Assembly: GCA_017442825.1 (NCBI GenBank)
Contig: JAFRYZ010000035.1
Span: forward strand, 1 to 64,000
Direction: 5' to 3'
DNA: 64,000 nucleotides
Source: Prevotella sp.
GTDB lineage: Bacteria; Bacteroidota; Bacteroidia; Bacteroidales; Bacteroidaceae
A program made the position numbers and the translations under genes. The notes beneath the pieces were generated by a model. It ran no database searches. It was given only the letters and a program-made list of their open reading frames with translations, and was not told the origin of the DNA. Every line of letters starts with the position of its first letter. The first letter of the stretch is position 1. Shown here in pieces: positions 39,247 to 49,685 of the stretch.

Positions 39247-41087
39247 ACCTGTTGCATATCATGGAGTTTCTTGAAGAAGCCATCCATTGCCAACAGTTGC
39301 TCATGAGTACCGCGTTCCACGATGCGTCCTTCGTGTAAAACGCAGATTTCATCGGCATTTTTAATGGTTGACAGGCGGTGGGCAATGGCAACAGTAGTGC
39401 GCGTCTTCATCAACCGCTCCAATGCATCCTGTACCAATCGTTCGCTCTCGGTGTCAAGTGCCGATGTAGCCTCATCAAGTATCAATATCGGCGGATTCTT
39501 CAAGATAGCACGTGCAATGCTGACACGCTGACGCTGTCCGCCACTGAGTCGTCCGCCACGATCGCCGATATTGGTCTCGTAGCCGTTTTCAGAAGCGGTA
39601 ATGAAGTCATGGGCATTGGCAATCTTTGCTGCATGTTCAATCTCTTCCTGCGTAGCATTTTCCACTCCAAAGGCGATATTGTTGCGGAACGTGTCGTTGA
39701 AGAGGATGGCCTCCTGGTTGACGTTGCCAATGAGCTGTCGCAAATCGTGGATGCCCAAATCTTTGACGTTGATGCCGTCGATGAGCACTTCACCCTCCTG
39801 CACGTCGTAGTAACGAGGGATGAGATCGACAAGTGTCGATTTTCCGCTACCGCTTTGTCCGACTATGGCGATGGTCTTGCCTTTAGGAATAACGAGGTTG
39901 ATATCCTTCAGCACGTAGTGGAGATCCTTTTCCTTCTTGTAAGCAAAAGAGACATGGCGGAACTCTATGCTCTTCTCAAACGATGTGATAGGTTTCGGAT
40001 GTTCCGGCTCTTTGATATTGTTTTCAGCCATCAGTATCTTATCGACACGCTCCATAGAAGCCAGTCCCTTCGGGATGTTGTAGCCTGCCTTGGAAAATTC
40101 TTTCAGGGGGTTGATGATGCTGTAGAGGATGACCAGATAATAAATAAAGGTGGAACCGCTAATGGTTGCGTTGTTCAACACCAGTACTCCACCAAACCAA
40201 AGGACAACGATAATCATGACCGTGCCGAGGAACTCACTCATGGGATGAGCCAGTTGCTGACGGGTGTTCACCCAAAGAATGTTCTCGCGATATTCGGAGT
40301 TGATACGATCATACTTGTCGTTCATCTTCTTCTCAGCATTGAATGCCTTGATGATGCGCAGTCCACCCAGCGTTTCTTCCACCACGCTCATGGTATCACT
40401 CCACAACGCCTGTGCCTTGACGGAATTCTGTTTCAGCTTGCGTCCGATGAAGCCCATAAACCAGCCCATCAACGGTACGAAGATGATGGTGAAGAGGGTG
40501 AGCTGCCACGAGATAAATACCAGCGTGGTGAAATAGGCAATAATCAGGATGGGATTCTTGAAAAGCATGTCGAGACTCGACATGATGGAATTTTCAATCT
40601 CTTGTACGTCACCACTCATACGAGCGATGATGTCACCCTTGCGCTCTTCTGAGAAGAAGCCTAAGGGCAGATCCGTAATCTTCTGATAAAGTTGGTTACG
40701 GATGTCACGAACAACACCGGTACGAATCGGGATAATTGATGCAGAGGAAAGGAAATAGGCACCCGTCTTCAAGAAAGTGGTAACAGCCAAGAAAAGTCCT
40801 ATCAGCAGCAAGGTTGTCGTCGCACCGAAATCGAGTATCCACCCCTGAACATAATAGTTCATGTTGTTGCTCAGCACATCTTTGATGTTGCCGCTGTCCC
40901 ACGGCATCAGCGACACTTCGCGTAACGACTCCTCGGTCTTAAACAGGATGTTCAAGATTGGAATGAGTGCTGCAAACGAGAAGATGTTCAGCACAGCAGA
41001 CAGGATGTTGAAGACTACCGCCCATACAAGATATTTCTTGTAAGGAGGAATGAAACGCTTCAATACTTGCAAAAACTCTTTCATCAA
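39243..41087 (-). CDS. MsbA-type ABC exporter (fused membrane and ATPase domains)
   Basis: 614 residues. Six membrane helices in residues 1-330 (ABC_membrane type) are followed by the ATPase with Walker A GQSGSGKST near 405, the signature LSGGQRQRVSIARA near 515, Walker B ILILDEATSALD and the H-loop AHRLSTI. Its size and layout fit lipid A-core flippases and related lipid exporters. Coupled to the GT11 gene, it may export a glycolipid, or be the housekeeping MsbA. Confidence 0.92.
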   Translation of the reverse strand: MMKEFLQVLKRFIPPYKKYLVWAVVFNILSAVLNIFSFAALIPILNILFKTEESLREVSLMPWDSGNIKDVLSNNMNYYVQGWILDFGATTTLLLIGLFLAVTTFLKTGAYFLSSASIIPIRTGVVRDIRNQLYQKITDLPLGFFSEERKGDIIARMSGDVQEIENSIMSSLDMLFKNPILIIAYFTTLVFISWQLTLFTIIFVPLMGWFMGFIGRKLKQNSVKAQALWSDTMSVVEETLGGLRIIKAFNAEKKMNDKYDRINSEYRENILWVNTRQQLAHPMSEFLGTVMIIVVLWFGGVLVLNNATISGSTFIYYLVILYSIINPLKEFSKAGYNIPKGLASMERVDKILMAENNIKEPEHPKPITSFEKSIEFRHVSFAYKKEKDLHYVLKDINLVIPKGKTIAIVGQSGSGKSTLVDLIPRYYDVQEGEVLIDGINVKDLGIHDLRQLIGNVNQEAILFNDTFRNNIAFGVENATQEEIEHAAKIANAHDFITASENGYETNIGDRGGRLSGGQRQRVSIARAILKNPPILILDEATSALDTESERLVQDALERLMKTRTTVAIAHRLSTIKNADEICVLHEGRIVERGTHEQLLAMDGFFKKLHDMQQV

Positions 41088-41156
41088 TTATCTATTTTAG
41101 TTTCGCTTATCGCTCAACTTAGGAATGGAAAGGAATTTAACTTCCGAAAAGTTGAG

Positions 41157-42491
41157 TTATCTATTGTCATTTATCACTTCACCCAAGAGGGTGGCACTGG
41201 TAGAACCCGTGATGCGCACACATACGCGTTCACCGATATGGTGGTTGCCTTTGTCGAACACTACCATCTTGTTTTGCTCCGTACGACCGCAGAGCTGCTG
41301 ACGGCTACGTTTGCTGAAGTTCTCTATGAGTACTTCAAACGCCTTGCCCTCGTCTTTCTTGTTTTGTTGTGCAGAGATTTCGGTCTGCAAAGCTATTAAC
41401 TCATTCAGACGACGAATCTTCTCTTCTTCAGGAACATTGTCGGGAAGGTGCTTCGAGGCATAGGTACCAGGTCGTTCACTATACTTGAACATGAAAGCCG
41501 AATCATAGCCCACCTCACGCATCAAAGAAAGGGAAAGCTGGTGATCTTCCTCGGTTTCATCGTGATAACCGACAAAAATATCGGTAGAAAGTCCACAGTC
41601 GGGAATAATGCTCCTGATGGCAGCCACACGGTCCAAATACCACTCACGGGTATATTTGCGGTTCATCAGCTTCAGTATCTTGTTGGAACCAGACTGCACG
41701 GGCAGGTGGATATGTTTACAGACATTCGGCATCTCGGCGATAACACGTAAGGTTTCGTCGCTCATATCTTTGGGATGAGATGTCGTAAAACGAACGCGCA
41801 TCTCAGGCACAGTCTCAGCGACACGACGCAGAAGGTCGGGGAAAGAGTCATGCCAACTGTTGACATTCTGTCCTAACAGCGTCACCTCTTTATAGCCACG
41901 GTCGCGCAGGTCACAACATTCACGCAGGATACTCTCCATGTCTCGTGAACGCTCTCGTCCACGAGTATAGGGAACGATGCAGTAATGACAGAAGTTGTTA
42001 CAACCACGCATAATGCTGACAAAGCCTCCGATATGAGCACCATGCAGACGCTGGGGCACAATGTCGCGGTAGGTCTCCGAGGTAGATAACTCTATGTTGA
42101 TGGCTTTATGACCTATCTCTGCCTGTGCTATCAGGTCGGGCAGAGAGAGGTAGGCGTCAGGACCTGCCACCAAATCACAATGGTGGTTGTTCAACAGGTC
42201 GTCCTTCACACGTTCAGCCATACAGCCCAGAACACCAATGATGAGGGTGGATGGAGTTCCTTCCATTCTCTCCCCTTCCCTCCTCTTCTTGATGGCATAG
42301 AGAGCCTCTAAACGATTGTATATCTTGTTTTCGGCATTCTCACGAACAGAGCACGTATTCAGGAAGACGGCATCAGCCTCATCGACAGACTCACACACAT
42401 CGTAACCCGCCATCTTCATGACCGAAGCGACGACCTCTGAGTCTGCCACATTCATCTGGCAACCGTAAGTCTCTATATAGAGTTTCTTCAT
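41157..42491 (-). CDS. miaB: tRNA-2-methylthio-N6-dimethylallyladenosine synthase
   Basis: 444 residues. The N-terminal domain has three cluster cysteines (YGCQMNVADSE, CSVRENAENK, GCMAERVKD); the radical-SAM domain has RGCNNFCHYCIVPYTRGRERSR near residue 155; a TRAM domain ends the protein. It methylthiolates i6A37 in tRNA. A purine-rich stretch encoding RREGERMEGTPS near residue 72 looks like an insertion relative to the usual spacing before GVLGCMAER. It probably forms an operon with the two upstream lipoprotein genes. Confidence 0.95.
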   Translation of the reverse strand: MKKLYIETYGCQMNVADSEVVASVMKMAGYDVCESVDEADAVFLNTCSVRENAENKIYNRLEALYAIKKRREGERMEGTPSTLIIGVLGCMAERVKDDLLNNHHCDLVAGPDAYLSLPDLIAQAEIGHKAINIELSTSETYRDIVPQRLHGAHIGGFVSIMRGCNNFCHYCIVPYTRGRERSRDMESILRECCDLRDRGYKEVTLLGQNVNSWHDSFPDLLRRVAETVPEMRVRFTTSHPKDMSDETLRVIAEMPNVCKHIHLPVQSGSNKILKLMNRKYTREWYLDRVAAIRSIIPDCGLSTDIFVGYHDETEEDHQLSLSLMREVGYDSAFMFKYSERPGTYASKHLPDNVPEEEKIRRLNELIALQTEISAQQNKKDEGKAFEVLIENFSKRSRQQLCGRTEQNKMVVFDKGNHHIGERVCVRITGSTSATLLGEVINDNR

Positions 42492-42506
42492 CCTCGGTAG
42501 TATCTA

Positions 42507-43328
42507 TTATTGGATTTCTGCAGTAATCGGATGTTTGTTGCCACGCATCGACACCAGGAATGCCTTGGCGGAACCGAATTTCAGGAACATATCCAGACGA
42601 ATGGGAATATGATTGTCGTCGTCAGTGACATAGAAACGAACGATTTCTTTCAGTTTACCATCTTTCTGCTCCAAATAAGAGAGTTCAAGACAACGGTATT
42701 TCCTATCGTTATCAGCCTTAATGGTAGATTTTCCGCGGAACTTCAACATGGCATTCTGTCGGCTGTCGCCATCGACAATAGGGAACTGAACCACATGTCC
42801 CTTTTGCCAGTTGACGGGATTGAAAGAACGGGCACGGAGGAAGATGCTCAACATATCATAGACACAGTCGTTGTAGGTATGCTGCTGCCATGCATGCGTG
42901 CCGTCAGTACGCTGGAAATGCTGCTTGATAAAGGTTTTTCCGCCTGGATAGTTATAGAAAACCTCATCCACGGTGTAGCGCTTACCCTCTTTGGCACCCT
43001 TTCGGAAATACAGTGGAGCAAGATTTGTTGTGGTGTAGCACAGCAGGGTGTCACGCATGACAAACATCTTGTCTGCCCTGCCATTGCCACGAGTTGTCAA
43101 CGAGGCACGGAATGCTTGTTTTCCCTGATAGATACTATTGACGGTGTACATGGTTGCATTTCCTGCTTTCACCCATACAAACTTCCAATTGTAATAAAGG
43201 TTGTAAGTAAGAAACTCACCACCATTGAATGCTGTGTTTCGAAAAGCACATTGAGCCGATGACTGCATGGTTGCTGTCAACAAAACCATCATCAACGAGC
43301 AACGAAAGATAAACCTATACATTTTCAT
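42507..43328 (-). CDS. DUF3108 domain protein, exported
   Basis: 273 residues with a signal peptide (MKMYRFIFRCSLMMVLLTATMQSSA). The core (GEFLTYNLYYNWKFVWVKAGNATMYT...GKQAFRASLTTRGNG...GDSRQNAMLKFRGKSTIK...FYVTDDDNHIPIRLDMFLKFGSAKAFL) is typical of DUF3108, a periplasmic beta-rich family without firm function. It lies 15 bases upstream of miaB. Confidence 0.85.
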   Translation of the reverse strand: MKMYRFIFRCSLMMVLLTATMQSSAQCAFRNTAFNGGEFLTYNLYYNWKFVWVKAGNATMYTVNSIYQGKQAFRASLTTRGNGRADKMFVMRDTLLCYTTTNLAPLYFRKGAKEGKRYTVDEVFYNYPGGKTFIKQHFQRTDGTHAWQQHTYNDCVYDMLSIFLRARSFNPVNWQKGHVVQFPIVDGDSRQNAMLKFRGKSTIKADNDRKYRCLELSYLEQKDGKLKEIVRFYVTDDDNHIPIRLDMFLKFGSAKAFLVSMRGNKHPITAEIQ

Positions 43329-43410
43329 TTCAACTATAAACTTAAAACTTTAATACCAAAATTATAACAGAAAACCGTTTATTAGATAGACGAAACGTCA
43401 CCGCCACCGT

Positions 43411-45372
43411 TTAACGAGGCGCATATTCTATCCCCAGGCTGCGTGCACGCTCAATATTGCGTCCTTTGGTAGTCTGTTTCTTCTGCTTCTGTTGCTTTAT
43501 CAAAGCTGCGGGCTTTTGCTGTGCCAGCGGTTTTGCCGTCGGATTCCACGTTTGTTGAACATCCCATTTCGCCTTACACTCGAATGATTCGGGATAATAA
43601 TAAACCGCTTCTGCCTGTTTCTGCTCAGCATAGTTACCAGTGTCCCAGATACCGTTGTCGTTCTCATCGACAAACAGCCGCGCGTAGTAGATTCCCGGCT
43701 TCACATAGTACAAGGTAGCCACCGCGTTTTGTGTTTCCACCTCTTTCTCAACAGCATCTTTATTGTTCAGTAGCTGGACGACAACATGCTTGTCTTCCAT
43801 ACCTGTCAGCGTGAAGATGACCGTACTGAATTCGTCTAGCGTCTTCACCTTGAAACCTTGTTTATAGGCTTTCGAAGCCTTACCATAGATATCTACGAAA
43901 GCAGCAGAATCTATCTCAAGACTATATTCAGCACCCGGCTGCCATTCTCCTATCAGCTGCCACACACGCGGATGACCTGTCTGTTCACTAAGTAGGTATC
44001 GGGCAGGTTGCCAAAGCGTATCGACTTTGGTATAGAGATGTATGGCTGCCGTATCAGCCTTTTGTATCGGAGATTTCATCTTAATCAACAGATTCTGGTC
44101 AGGGGCAATGGATGAAGGCACATAATAATCGGGTTCCAACGCTACGCTAGGCATCACCGTCTCAAACGACTCTCCACGTTTTTTCTTACGTTCCTGTTGC
44201 TTGCTCCATTTCTCTGCCGCTTCTTTCATTTGCTTCAGGCGCTTGGCATAAGGCTGTCGCGAAATGAGTTCCAAAGTATCAGTATTCTGATGCAAGACAC
44301 CCAACGTGTCTGTAGCAAGATATTGCATTTCTAATTGGAGTGTGTCCTGATTGACCAAAGCCGTGTCGCGCAACCAGTAGGTAATGGTGTCTTGATTGAC
44401 AGAAGGTTCAACGACAAAAGCGTTCGTTTCATCGAAGTTCAAACCTTTTATCTTCGGCAGTTCAGCATTGCCATAGCTGAAAAAGACCATAAAGTTGTCT
44501 GCCTGCTGACGGGTGGCTTTTAAAAAAGCACGGTCGGTTTGTTTCTCTTGAAAAGCCGTCAGCGTAATGTCATCGGGCAGAAAATGGGTGTACCCCACCC
44601 GATTGATGTTTAAGATATGCAGCGAATCGCGCCAGAGGGTATCTTGTCTGATGTCTGGCTTGCAAGTCGGCACAACAATGTCATGATTGAAAGCCAACTT
44701 CTCTGCTTTCTGCGTAAACCGATAATCTCCGTCCATATCTTGCAAGGCAAACACACGGTAACGACCTTCTGATACACCTTTGATCACAAAATGACCTTTC
44801 TCATCGGTAGATGAAACGCGAAGCATCGGCACTTTCAGCAAAAGCGTATCCGTTGCCTTAAACGTTTCTGAATCGGTATCGGAAACGGAACCGATATCAT
44901 ACAGTCCCACATGAATGCCTTTTATGGGTTCCAGGTTCTCGGCATTCAGCACATGGCCTGCTATCTCCAACGTATCAATAGCATTACCCGTTGAAAAAGT
45001 ATAGGTGAAGTTTCCTAATGGATTTCCTTCATTATTATCGGAAATAGCATCGGAAAAATCTATCGTATAAGTTGTATTAGGCTTCAGGTCGTCTTGAAGT
45101 TTGACCACGATATTTCTACCTTGTTCTTTGATTTCGGGCTGTTCCAGTTGAGGTGGCGACACGACGACTTTCTCCGACGGATTGTCCAACTTGACATATT
45201 CGTCGAAATAGATGGTGATTTTCTTGCTGTTCACATTCGTTGCACCGTTGGCAGGAAAAGCCCCCAACACCTTCGGCGGATCTTCGTCATACCACCCACC
45301 ATCTGGTGCACCCATTTTGGCACACGATGCCAAAAGCATGATAAAACCTATGAAACCTATCGTCTTCTTCAT
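43411..45372 (-). CDS. Ig-like domain lipoprotein
   Basis: 653 residues with a lipobox (MKKTIGFIGFIMLLASC). The N-terminal part is a bacterial Ig-like (Big_5/SbsA type) domain (PPKVLGAFPANGATNVNSKKITIYFDEYVKLDNP), followed by carboxypeptidase-regulatory-like segments (IAGHVLNAENLEPIKGIHVGLYD, VFALQDMDGDYRFT) and a C-terminal YYARLFVDENDNGIWDTG motif. This is a common Bacteroidetes surface or periplasmic lipoprotein of unknown function. The tail is rich in Lys and Gln. Confidence 0.83.
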   Translation of the reverse strand: MKKTIGFIGFIMLLASCAKMGAPDGGWYDEDPPKVLGAFPANGATNVNSKKITIYFDEYVKLDNPSEKVVVSPPQLEQPEIKEQGRNIVVKLQDDLKPNTTYTIDFSDAISDNNEGNPLGNFTYTFSTGNAIDTLEIAGHVLNAENLEPIKGIHVGLYDIGSVSDTDSETFKATDTLLLKVPMLRVSSTDEKGHFVIKGVSEGRYRVFALQDMDGDYRFTQKAEKLAFNHDIVVPTCKPDIRQDTLWRDSLHILNINRVGYTHFLPDDITLTAFQEKQTDRAFLKATRQQADNFMVFFSYGNAELPKIKGLNFDETNAFVVEPSVNQDTITYWLRDTALVNQDTLQLEMQYLATDTLGVLHQNTDTLELISRQPYAKRLKQMKEAAEKWSKQQERKKKRGESFETVMPSVALEPDYYVPSSIAPDQNLLIKMKSPIQKADTAAIHLYTKVDTLWQPARYLLSEQTGHPRVWQLIGEWQPGAEYSLEIDSAAFVDIYGKASKAYKQGFKVKTLDEFSTVIFTLTGMEDKHVVVQLLNNKDAVEKEVETQNAVATLYYVKPGIYYARLFVDENDNGIWDTGNYAEQKQAEAVYYYPESFECKAKWDVQQTWNPTAKPLAQQKPAALIKQQKQKKQTTKGRNIERARSLGIEYAPR

Positions 45373-45440
45373 TTTAACTCCTCTTTAACTCCCCTTCTCA
45401 CTCCCCTTTAACTCCTTTTTAACTCCCTTTTAACTCCCCT
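45373..45440. repeat. TTTAACTCCC tandem repeats
   Basis: Degenerate 10-12 base units (TTAACTCCCC) fill the gap between the Ig-like lipoprotein start and the GH3 gene end, the same family as at 10346-10520 and 11488-11640. They run into the last codons of the GH3 gene (NGKGS). Confidence 0.8.
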
Positions 45441-46950
45441 TCCCATTCATCGCCAACATCTCTTCAATGTTCTTACGACTGTTCGACAAACGAGGAACCT
45501 TATGTTGTCCGCCCAGTTTTCCTTTCGATTTCAACCAGTCGTTGAAAAGATGTGGTCGTGCCTTGATAATCTCCAACTGCTGCAGCGTCACGTCATGGAA
45601 GCGCTTGGCTTCATAGTCGCTGTTGATTTCCTGCAACTTGTTATCGAGAATCAGAGCAAACTCCTTCATATCTTCCGGTTCTTTAGCAAACTCTATGAGC
45701 CACTGATGGCGACATTTCGCCTTTTCGTTCATATATATCGGAGCTGCCGTATATTCCAATATCACGGCACCCGTCTGTTTGCAAGTTGCTTCCAATGCTT
45801 TTTCTGCGTTGTCCTGAATCAGTTCTTCGCCGAAAGCATTGATAAAATATTTGGTTCTGCCAGTGATGACGAACTTATAAGGGTTCTTCGAGGTAAAGCG
45901 TATGGTGTCACCAATCTGATAGCGCCACAGTCCGCAAGAAGTGGAAATCAACATGACATAGTTCTTTCCCACTTCCACTCCACTGAGTGGTACCACCGTC
46001 GGGTGTTCACTTTCAAACTCGTCCATCGGAATGAATTCATAGAACACACCATAGTCGAGCATCAGCAACATGGCAGAGTCGGCAGGATCATTCTGAATGC
46101 CGAAGAAGCCTTCGCTGGCATTATAGGTTTCCATATAGTGCATGTCCGACTTGGTAATAAGCTGCTCGTACTGTTTCCGATAGGGAGTGAAAGCAATACC
46201 GCCGTGGAAGAATACTTCCAGGTTGGGCCATACCTCCTCCAGATGCTGCTTGCCAGAGAGTTCCATCACGCGCACCAAAACAGACAACATCCACGAAGGT
46301 ACACCCGAGAGGTTGGTCACGTTTTTGTTTAACGTTTCTCTTGCTATGCGGTCGCGCTTCAACTCAAAGTCTGACAATAAAGCCGTCTGCTTCTTCGGAA
46401 CGCGAACCAGATTTGCCAGAGGATTGATGTTTTCTATCAAGATGGCACTCAGGTCGCCCACCAGCGAGCCTGCCATATTATAATTCGGAGAATGACTGCC
46501 GCCTAGTATCAAACCCTTGCCGTCGAGCATTCTACTTAGGGGATAGTTGGCAAGATAGAATGCCACCACATCTGTTCCTCCTTGATAATGTATGCGTTGC
46601 AATCCTTCTGCCGAAACAGGAATAAACTTCGACTTGTCGTTCGTCGTACCAGATGACTTTGCAAACCATTTCACCATTCCTGGCCACAGCACATTTCGCT
46701 CACCGTGGCGCATGCGGTCGATGTCGTCTTTCAGTTCCTCGTAAGTATTAACAGGAACGTTTTGTGCAAAGTCCTCATAAGTTCTGATGGTATTAAAAAG
46801 ATGATTTCTGCCATATTCCGTTTCTTTTCCACGCTCCACCAGATAGGAAAACACCTCGTTTTGCATTTGCAATGCATCCTTCTCATGGCGTTCCAATTCT
46901 ACCTGACGTCGATGGAAATATAAGCGATTGGCTATCTTTGTCAAACTCAT
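45430..46950 (-). CDS. GH3-family acyl-adenylating protein
   Basis: 506 residues. The P-loop-like AKSSGTTNDKSKFIPVS near residue 90, the later YNASEGFFG and LISTSCGLWRYQIGDTIRF, and the C-terminal ITGRTKYFINAFGEEL match GH3 proteins of the ANL adenylating superfamily. Plant members conjugate amino acids to hormones; the bacterial substrates are unknown. It lies six bases downstream of the RNase III gene stop region on the same strand. Confidence 0.88.
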   Translation of the reverse strand: MSLTKIANRLYFHRRQVELERHEKDALQMQNEVFSYLVERGKETEYGRNHLFNTIRTYEDFAQNVPVNTYEELKDDIDRMRHGERNVLWPGMVKWFAKSSGTTNDKSKFIPVSAEGLQRIHYQGGTDVVAFYLANYPLSRMLDGKGLILGGSHSPNYNMAGSLVGDLSAILIENINPLANLVRVPKKQTALLSDFELKRDRIARETLNKNVTNLSGVPSWMLSVLVRVMELSGKQHLEEVWPNLEVFFHGGIAFTPYRKQYEQLITKSDMHYMETYNASEGFFGIQNDPADSAMLLMLDYGVFYEFIPMDEFESEHPTVVPLSGVEVGKNYVMLISTSCGLWRYQIGDTIRFTSKNPYKFVITGRTKYFINAFGEELIQDNAEKALEATCKQTGAVILEYTAAPIYMNEKAKCRHQWLIEFAKEPEDMKEFALILDNKLQEINSDYEAKRFHDVTLQQLEIIKARPHLFNDWLKSKGKLGGQHKVPRLSNSRKNIEEMLAMNGKGS

Positions 46951-46956
46951 CGTTTT

Positions 46957-47829
46957 CTATGGATTAGTTATGTTGTTCGAATTCACTTCTTCCAGCTGTT
47001 CTGCCTCCTCGTTGAAAGTTTCTTCCTTCATTTCCTCTTGAACTTGAAATGCTTCTTTCTCTGCTTTAGCAGCAAACACGCTATCGATGAATTCGGGTGA
47101 TTTCTTCAGTAATTTCAATGTTTCTCTGGCAGCAAGCTGTTGAGCCTCCTTTTTGGAGAAACCCTCTCCTTCGCTACCAGCCACCTCTTCCAACAGCACC
47201 TGAAAGCGGAAAACCGGACTGTTGTTCTCGTCTGTTTTCTCGTCAATCAGTTGAAAATCTACACTGATGCGGTTCTTCTGTCCCCACTCTATCAGCTTCG
47301 ACTTGAAATTGACCTCTTTATAAGCTACCTTGTCCAGGTTTATCAACTCACCGAGAATTCGTTTTTCAACGAACTTCGTACAGGCTTTATAGCCCTGATC
47401 CAAGTAAATGGCTCCTATCATTGCCTCAAAAGCATTGCCAGCCAAATAGTTGTTGTGCGAACCGTTAGACCTGCCATTGGTCATGATGAGCCTGTTGATA
47501 CCCATTTCTTTTGACAGGCGGTTCAAAGTGGCACGCTGAACAATTTTCGAACGGGTGTTGGTCAGAAATCCCTCACGCTTCCCTGGAAAATGTTTGTAAA
47601 CAATACCACCTACGATAGCCCCCAGCACAGCATCACCCAAAAACTCCAACCTTTCGTTGTTGATGGGCTTACCCTTCTCGTTGCGATGCGCCACACTCTT
47701 GTGCATCAGTGCCAACTTGTAGTACCTGATGTCATTAGGGTAAAAGCCGAGGATTTCGTATAAAGACAAATAAAGCTCCTTCTCCTTGCGGAAAGGGAGC
47801 TTTATTCTGTTGATGATATTATTCAGCAT
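46957..47829 (-). CDS. rnc: Ribonuclease III
   Basis: 290 residues. The RNase III signature NNERLEFLGDAVLGAIV lies near residue 58 (magnesium-binding Glu/Asp), with the second acidic cluster in AFEAMIGAIYLDQGY near 130. A double-stranded RNA-binding domain occupies about 173-245 (KSKLIEWGQKNRISVDFQL...KKEAQQLAARETLKLL). The acidic C-terminal tail of about 45 residues is longer than in many rnc products. The start overlaps the fabF stop by 11 bases. Confidence 0.95.
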   Translation of the reverse strand: MLNNIINRIKLPFRKEKELYLSLYEILGFYPNDIRYYKLALMHKSVAHRNEKGKPINNERLEFLGDAVLGAIVGGIVYKHFPGKREGFLTNTRSKIVQRATLNRLSKEMGINRLIMTNGRSNGSHNNYLAGNAFEAMIGAIYLDQGYKACTKFVEKRILGELINLDKVAYKEVNFKSKLIEWGQKNRISVDFQLIDEKTDENNSPVFRFQVLLEEVAGSEGEGFSKKEAQQLAARETLKLLKKSPEFIDSVFAAKAEKEAFQVQEEMKEETFNEEAEQLEEVNSNNITNP

Positions 47830-49081
47830 ATTTTTTGAATATCACACAGGCGTTATGACCACCAAATCCGAACGTGTTACTCATGGCAGCACGTACCTCA
47901 CGCTTCTGTGCTTTGTTGAAGGTGAAGTTGAGATTGTAGTCAATTTCTGGATCCTTATCATCCTCGTCGTGGTTGATGGTAGGCGGTACAATGTCGTTCT
48001 GAACAGACAAGACAGCTACCATAGCCTCAACTGCACCAGCTGCACCGAGCAGGTGACCCGTCATAGACTTCGTAGAAGAGATATTCAGCTTGTAAGCAGC
48101 ATCTCCGAACACATCCTTGATGGCTTTAGCTTCAGAAATATCACCCACGTGTGTCGATGTTCCGTGTACGTTGATGTAGTCGATATCCTCTGGTTTCAAA
48201 CCTGCATCATCCAACGCGTTCTGCATCACGAGCTTTGCTCCAAGACCTTCGGGGTGGCTGGCAGTGATGTGATAAGCGTCAGCACTCTCACCATCACCTA
48301 CCATCTCGGCATAGATCTTAGCGCCACGTGCCTTGGCATGTTCCAACTCTTCCAGAATCAGACAGCCTGCACCTTCAGCCATCACGAAGCCATCGCGGCT
48401 TGCACTGAACGGACGGCTTGCCTTCTCAGGCTCGTCGTTGCGGGTAGAGAGTGCCTTCATGGCATTGAATCCTCCGATACCACACATACAGATTGCACTT
48501 TCTGCACCACCTGCAACAATCACGTTTGCCTTGCCCAAGCGAATCAGGTTAAAGGCATCAGCCAGAGCATTGCTTGAAGAAGCACATGCACTTGTCGTCG
48601 TATAGTTAGGTCCGTGGAAGCCGAAGTGGATAGAGATGTGACCCGAAGCAATATCGGCAATCATCTTAGGAATGAAGAACGGTGAAAACTTAGGACCGTC
48701 TTCCATGTGCTGACCATAATAGACCACCTCGTCCTGGAAAGTCTTGATACCACCAATACCTACGCCATAGACGACGCCGATGCGGTTCTTGTCTTCCTTT
48801 TCCAAGTCAAGTCCTGAATCTTTCACGCCCTGAATGGCAGAAACCATAGCCAACTGAGTGTAGCGGTCCAGTTTTCTTGATTCTTTACGGTCAATATATT
48901 CATTGATGTCAAGTCCTTTTACCTCACAAGCGAAAGTTGTTTTACAAAGGGAAGCATCAAATTGAGTCACAGGTGCAGCACCACTTTTGCCGGCAAGCAG
49001 GTTTTTCCAAGTCTCCTCGGGTGAATTTCCTACAGGCGTAACGGCACCAAGACCTGTTACTACTACTCTTTTTAATTCCAT
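47819..49081 (-). CDS. fabF: Beta-ketoacyl-ACP synthase II
   Basis: 420 residues. The catalytic Cys is in TTSACASSSNAL near residue 163, with the two histidines in NVHGTSTHVGD and SMTGHLLGAAGAVEA. It condenses malonyl-ACP with acyl-ACP in fatty acid elongation. It lies downstream of acpP and overlaps rnc, the common acpP-fabF-rnc order. Confidence 0.97.
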   Translation of the reverse strand: MELKRVVVTGLGAVTPVGNSPEETWKNLLAGKSGAAPVTQFDASLCKTTFACEVKGLDINEYIDRKESRKLDRYTQLAMVSAIQGVKDSGLDLEKEDKNRIGVVYGVGIGGIKTFQDEVVYYGQHMEDGPKFSPFFIPKMIADIASGHISIHFGFHGPNYTTTSACASSSNALADAFNLIRLGKANVIVAGGAESAICMCGIGGFNAMKALSTRNDEPEKASRPFSASRDGFVMAEGAGCLILEELEHAKARGAKIYAEMVGDGESADAYHITASHPEGLGAKLVMQNALDDAGLKPEDIDYINVHGTSTHVGDISEAKAIKDVFGDAAYKLNISSTKSMTGHLLGAAGAVEAMVAVLSVQNDIVPPTINHDEDDKDPEIDYNLNFTFNKAQKREVRAAMSNTFGFGGHNACVIFKKYAE

Positions 49082-49194
49082 AAAAACGTTTTATTTATAG
49101 CGTCTTTTTAACATAGATTTAGCGTTTAGCGTAAGCTGTCGTCTTAGAAACGAACTCCACGCTAAACGCCAAACGCTGTACGCAAAACCAATAA

Positions 49195-49431
49195 TTATTT
49201 TGCGTTTTCCTCGATATAAGCGATAGCATCGCCAACGGTAGCAATCTTCTCAGCCTTATCGTCTGGAATAGAGATACCAAATTCTTTCTCAAACTCCATG
49301 ATGAGCTCTACAGTGTCCAGAGAATCTGCACCAAGGTCGTTAGTGAAGCTTGCCTCAGGCTTTACTTCTGCATCGTCAACACCCAGTTTCTCTACGATAA
49401 TAGCTTTTACTTTGCTTTCAATTTCTGACAT
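49195..49431 (-). CDS. acpP: Acyl carrier protein
   Basis: 78 residues from [20 protein letters not shown], the usual ACP length. The phosphopantetheine serine is in [12 protein letters not shown] near residue 37. A longer upstream frame to 49629 encodes no family sequence and crosses the probable promoter (TTCCTTTG near 49485), so the short form is chosen. It precedes fabF. Confidence 0.97.
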   Translation of the reverse strand: MSEIESKVKAIIVEKLGVDDAEVKPEASFTNDLGADSLDTVELIMEFEKEFGISIPDDKAEKIATVGDAIAYIEENAK

Positions 49432-49630
49432 AGTTGTAAGTTTTAAAATGTTAAATAATTGATTTCTTTTCAAAATTTTCGGGTGCAAAGGAACAAACTT
49501 AAATCGAAACGTGCAAATATTTCGAAGAAAAAAACACCTTTCTTTGCACATACACCCCCCTATTGTGCAAAAAAGAAGCCGTTTTCTCAAAAAAAGGCTA
49601 CTTATTGTTTGCCCTTTTTCAATTTTCAAT

Positions 49631-49638
49631 TATATTTG
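49631..49638 (+). promoter_or_regulatory. TATATTTG -7 box for the DUF4254 gene
   Basis: A TANNTTTG match 48 bases before the ATG at 49686, divergent from the acpP promoter region. Confidence 0.5.
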
Positions 49639-49685
49639 CACACAACTTCGCTAACTTTGAAAGTACTCAATAAAAACATAAAGAT

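Noticed and set aside
49432-49629. Extended N-terminus of ACP
   Set aside because: ACP is about 78 residues in all bacteria; the extension is cysteine- and phenylalanine-rich non-coding sequence covering the promoter.
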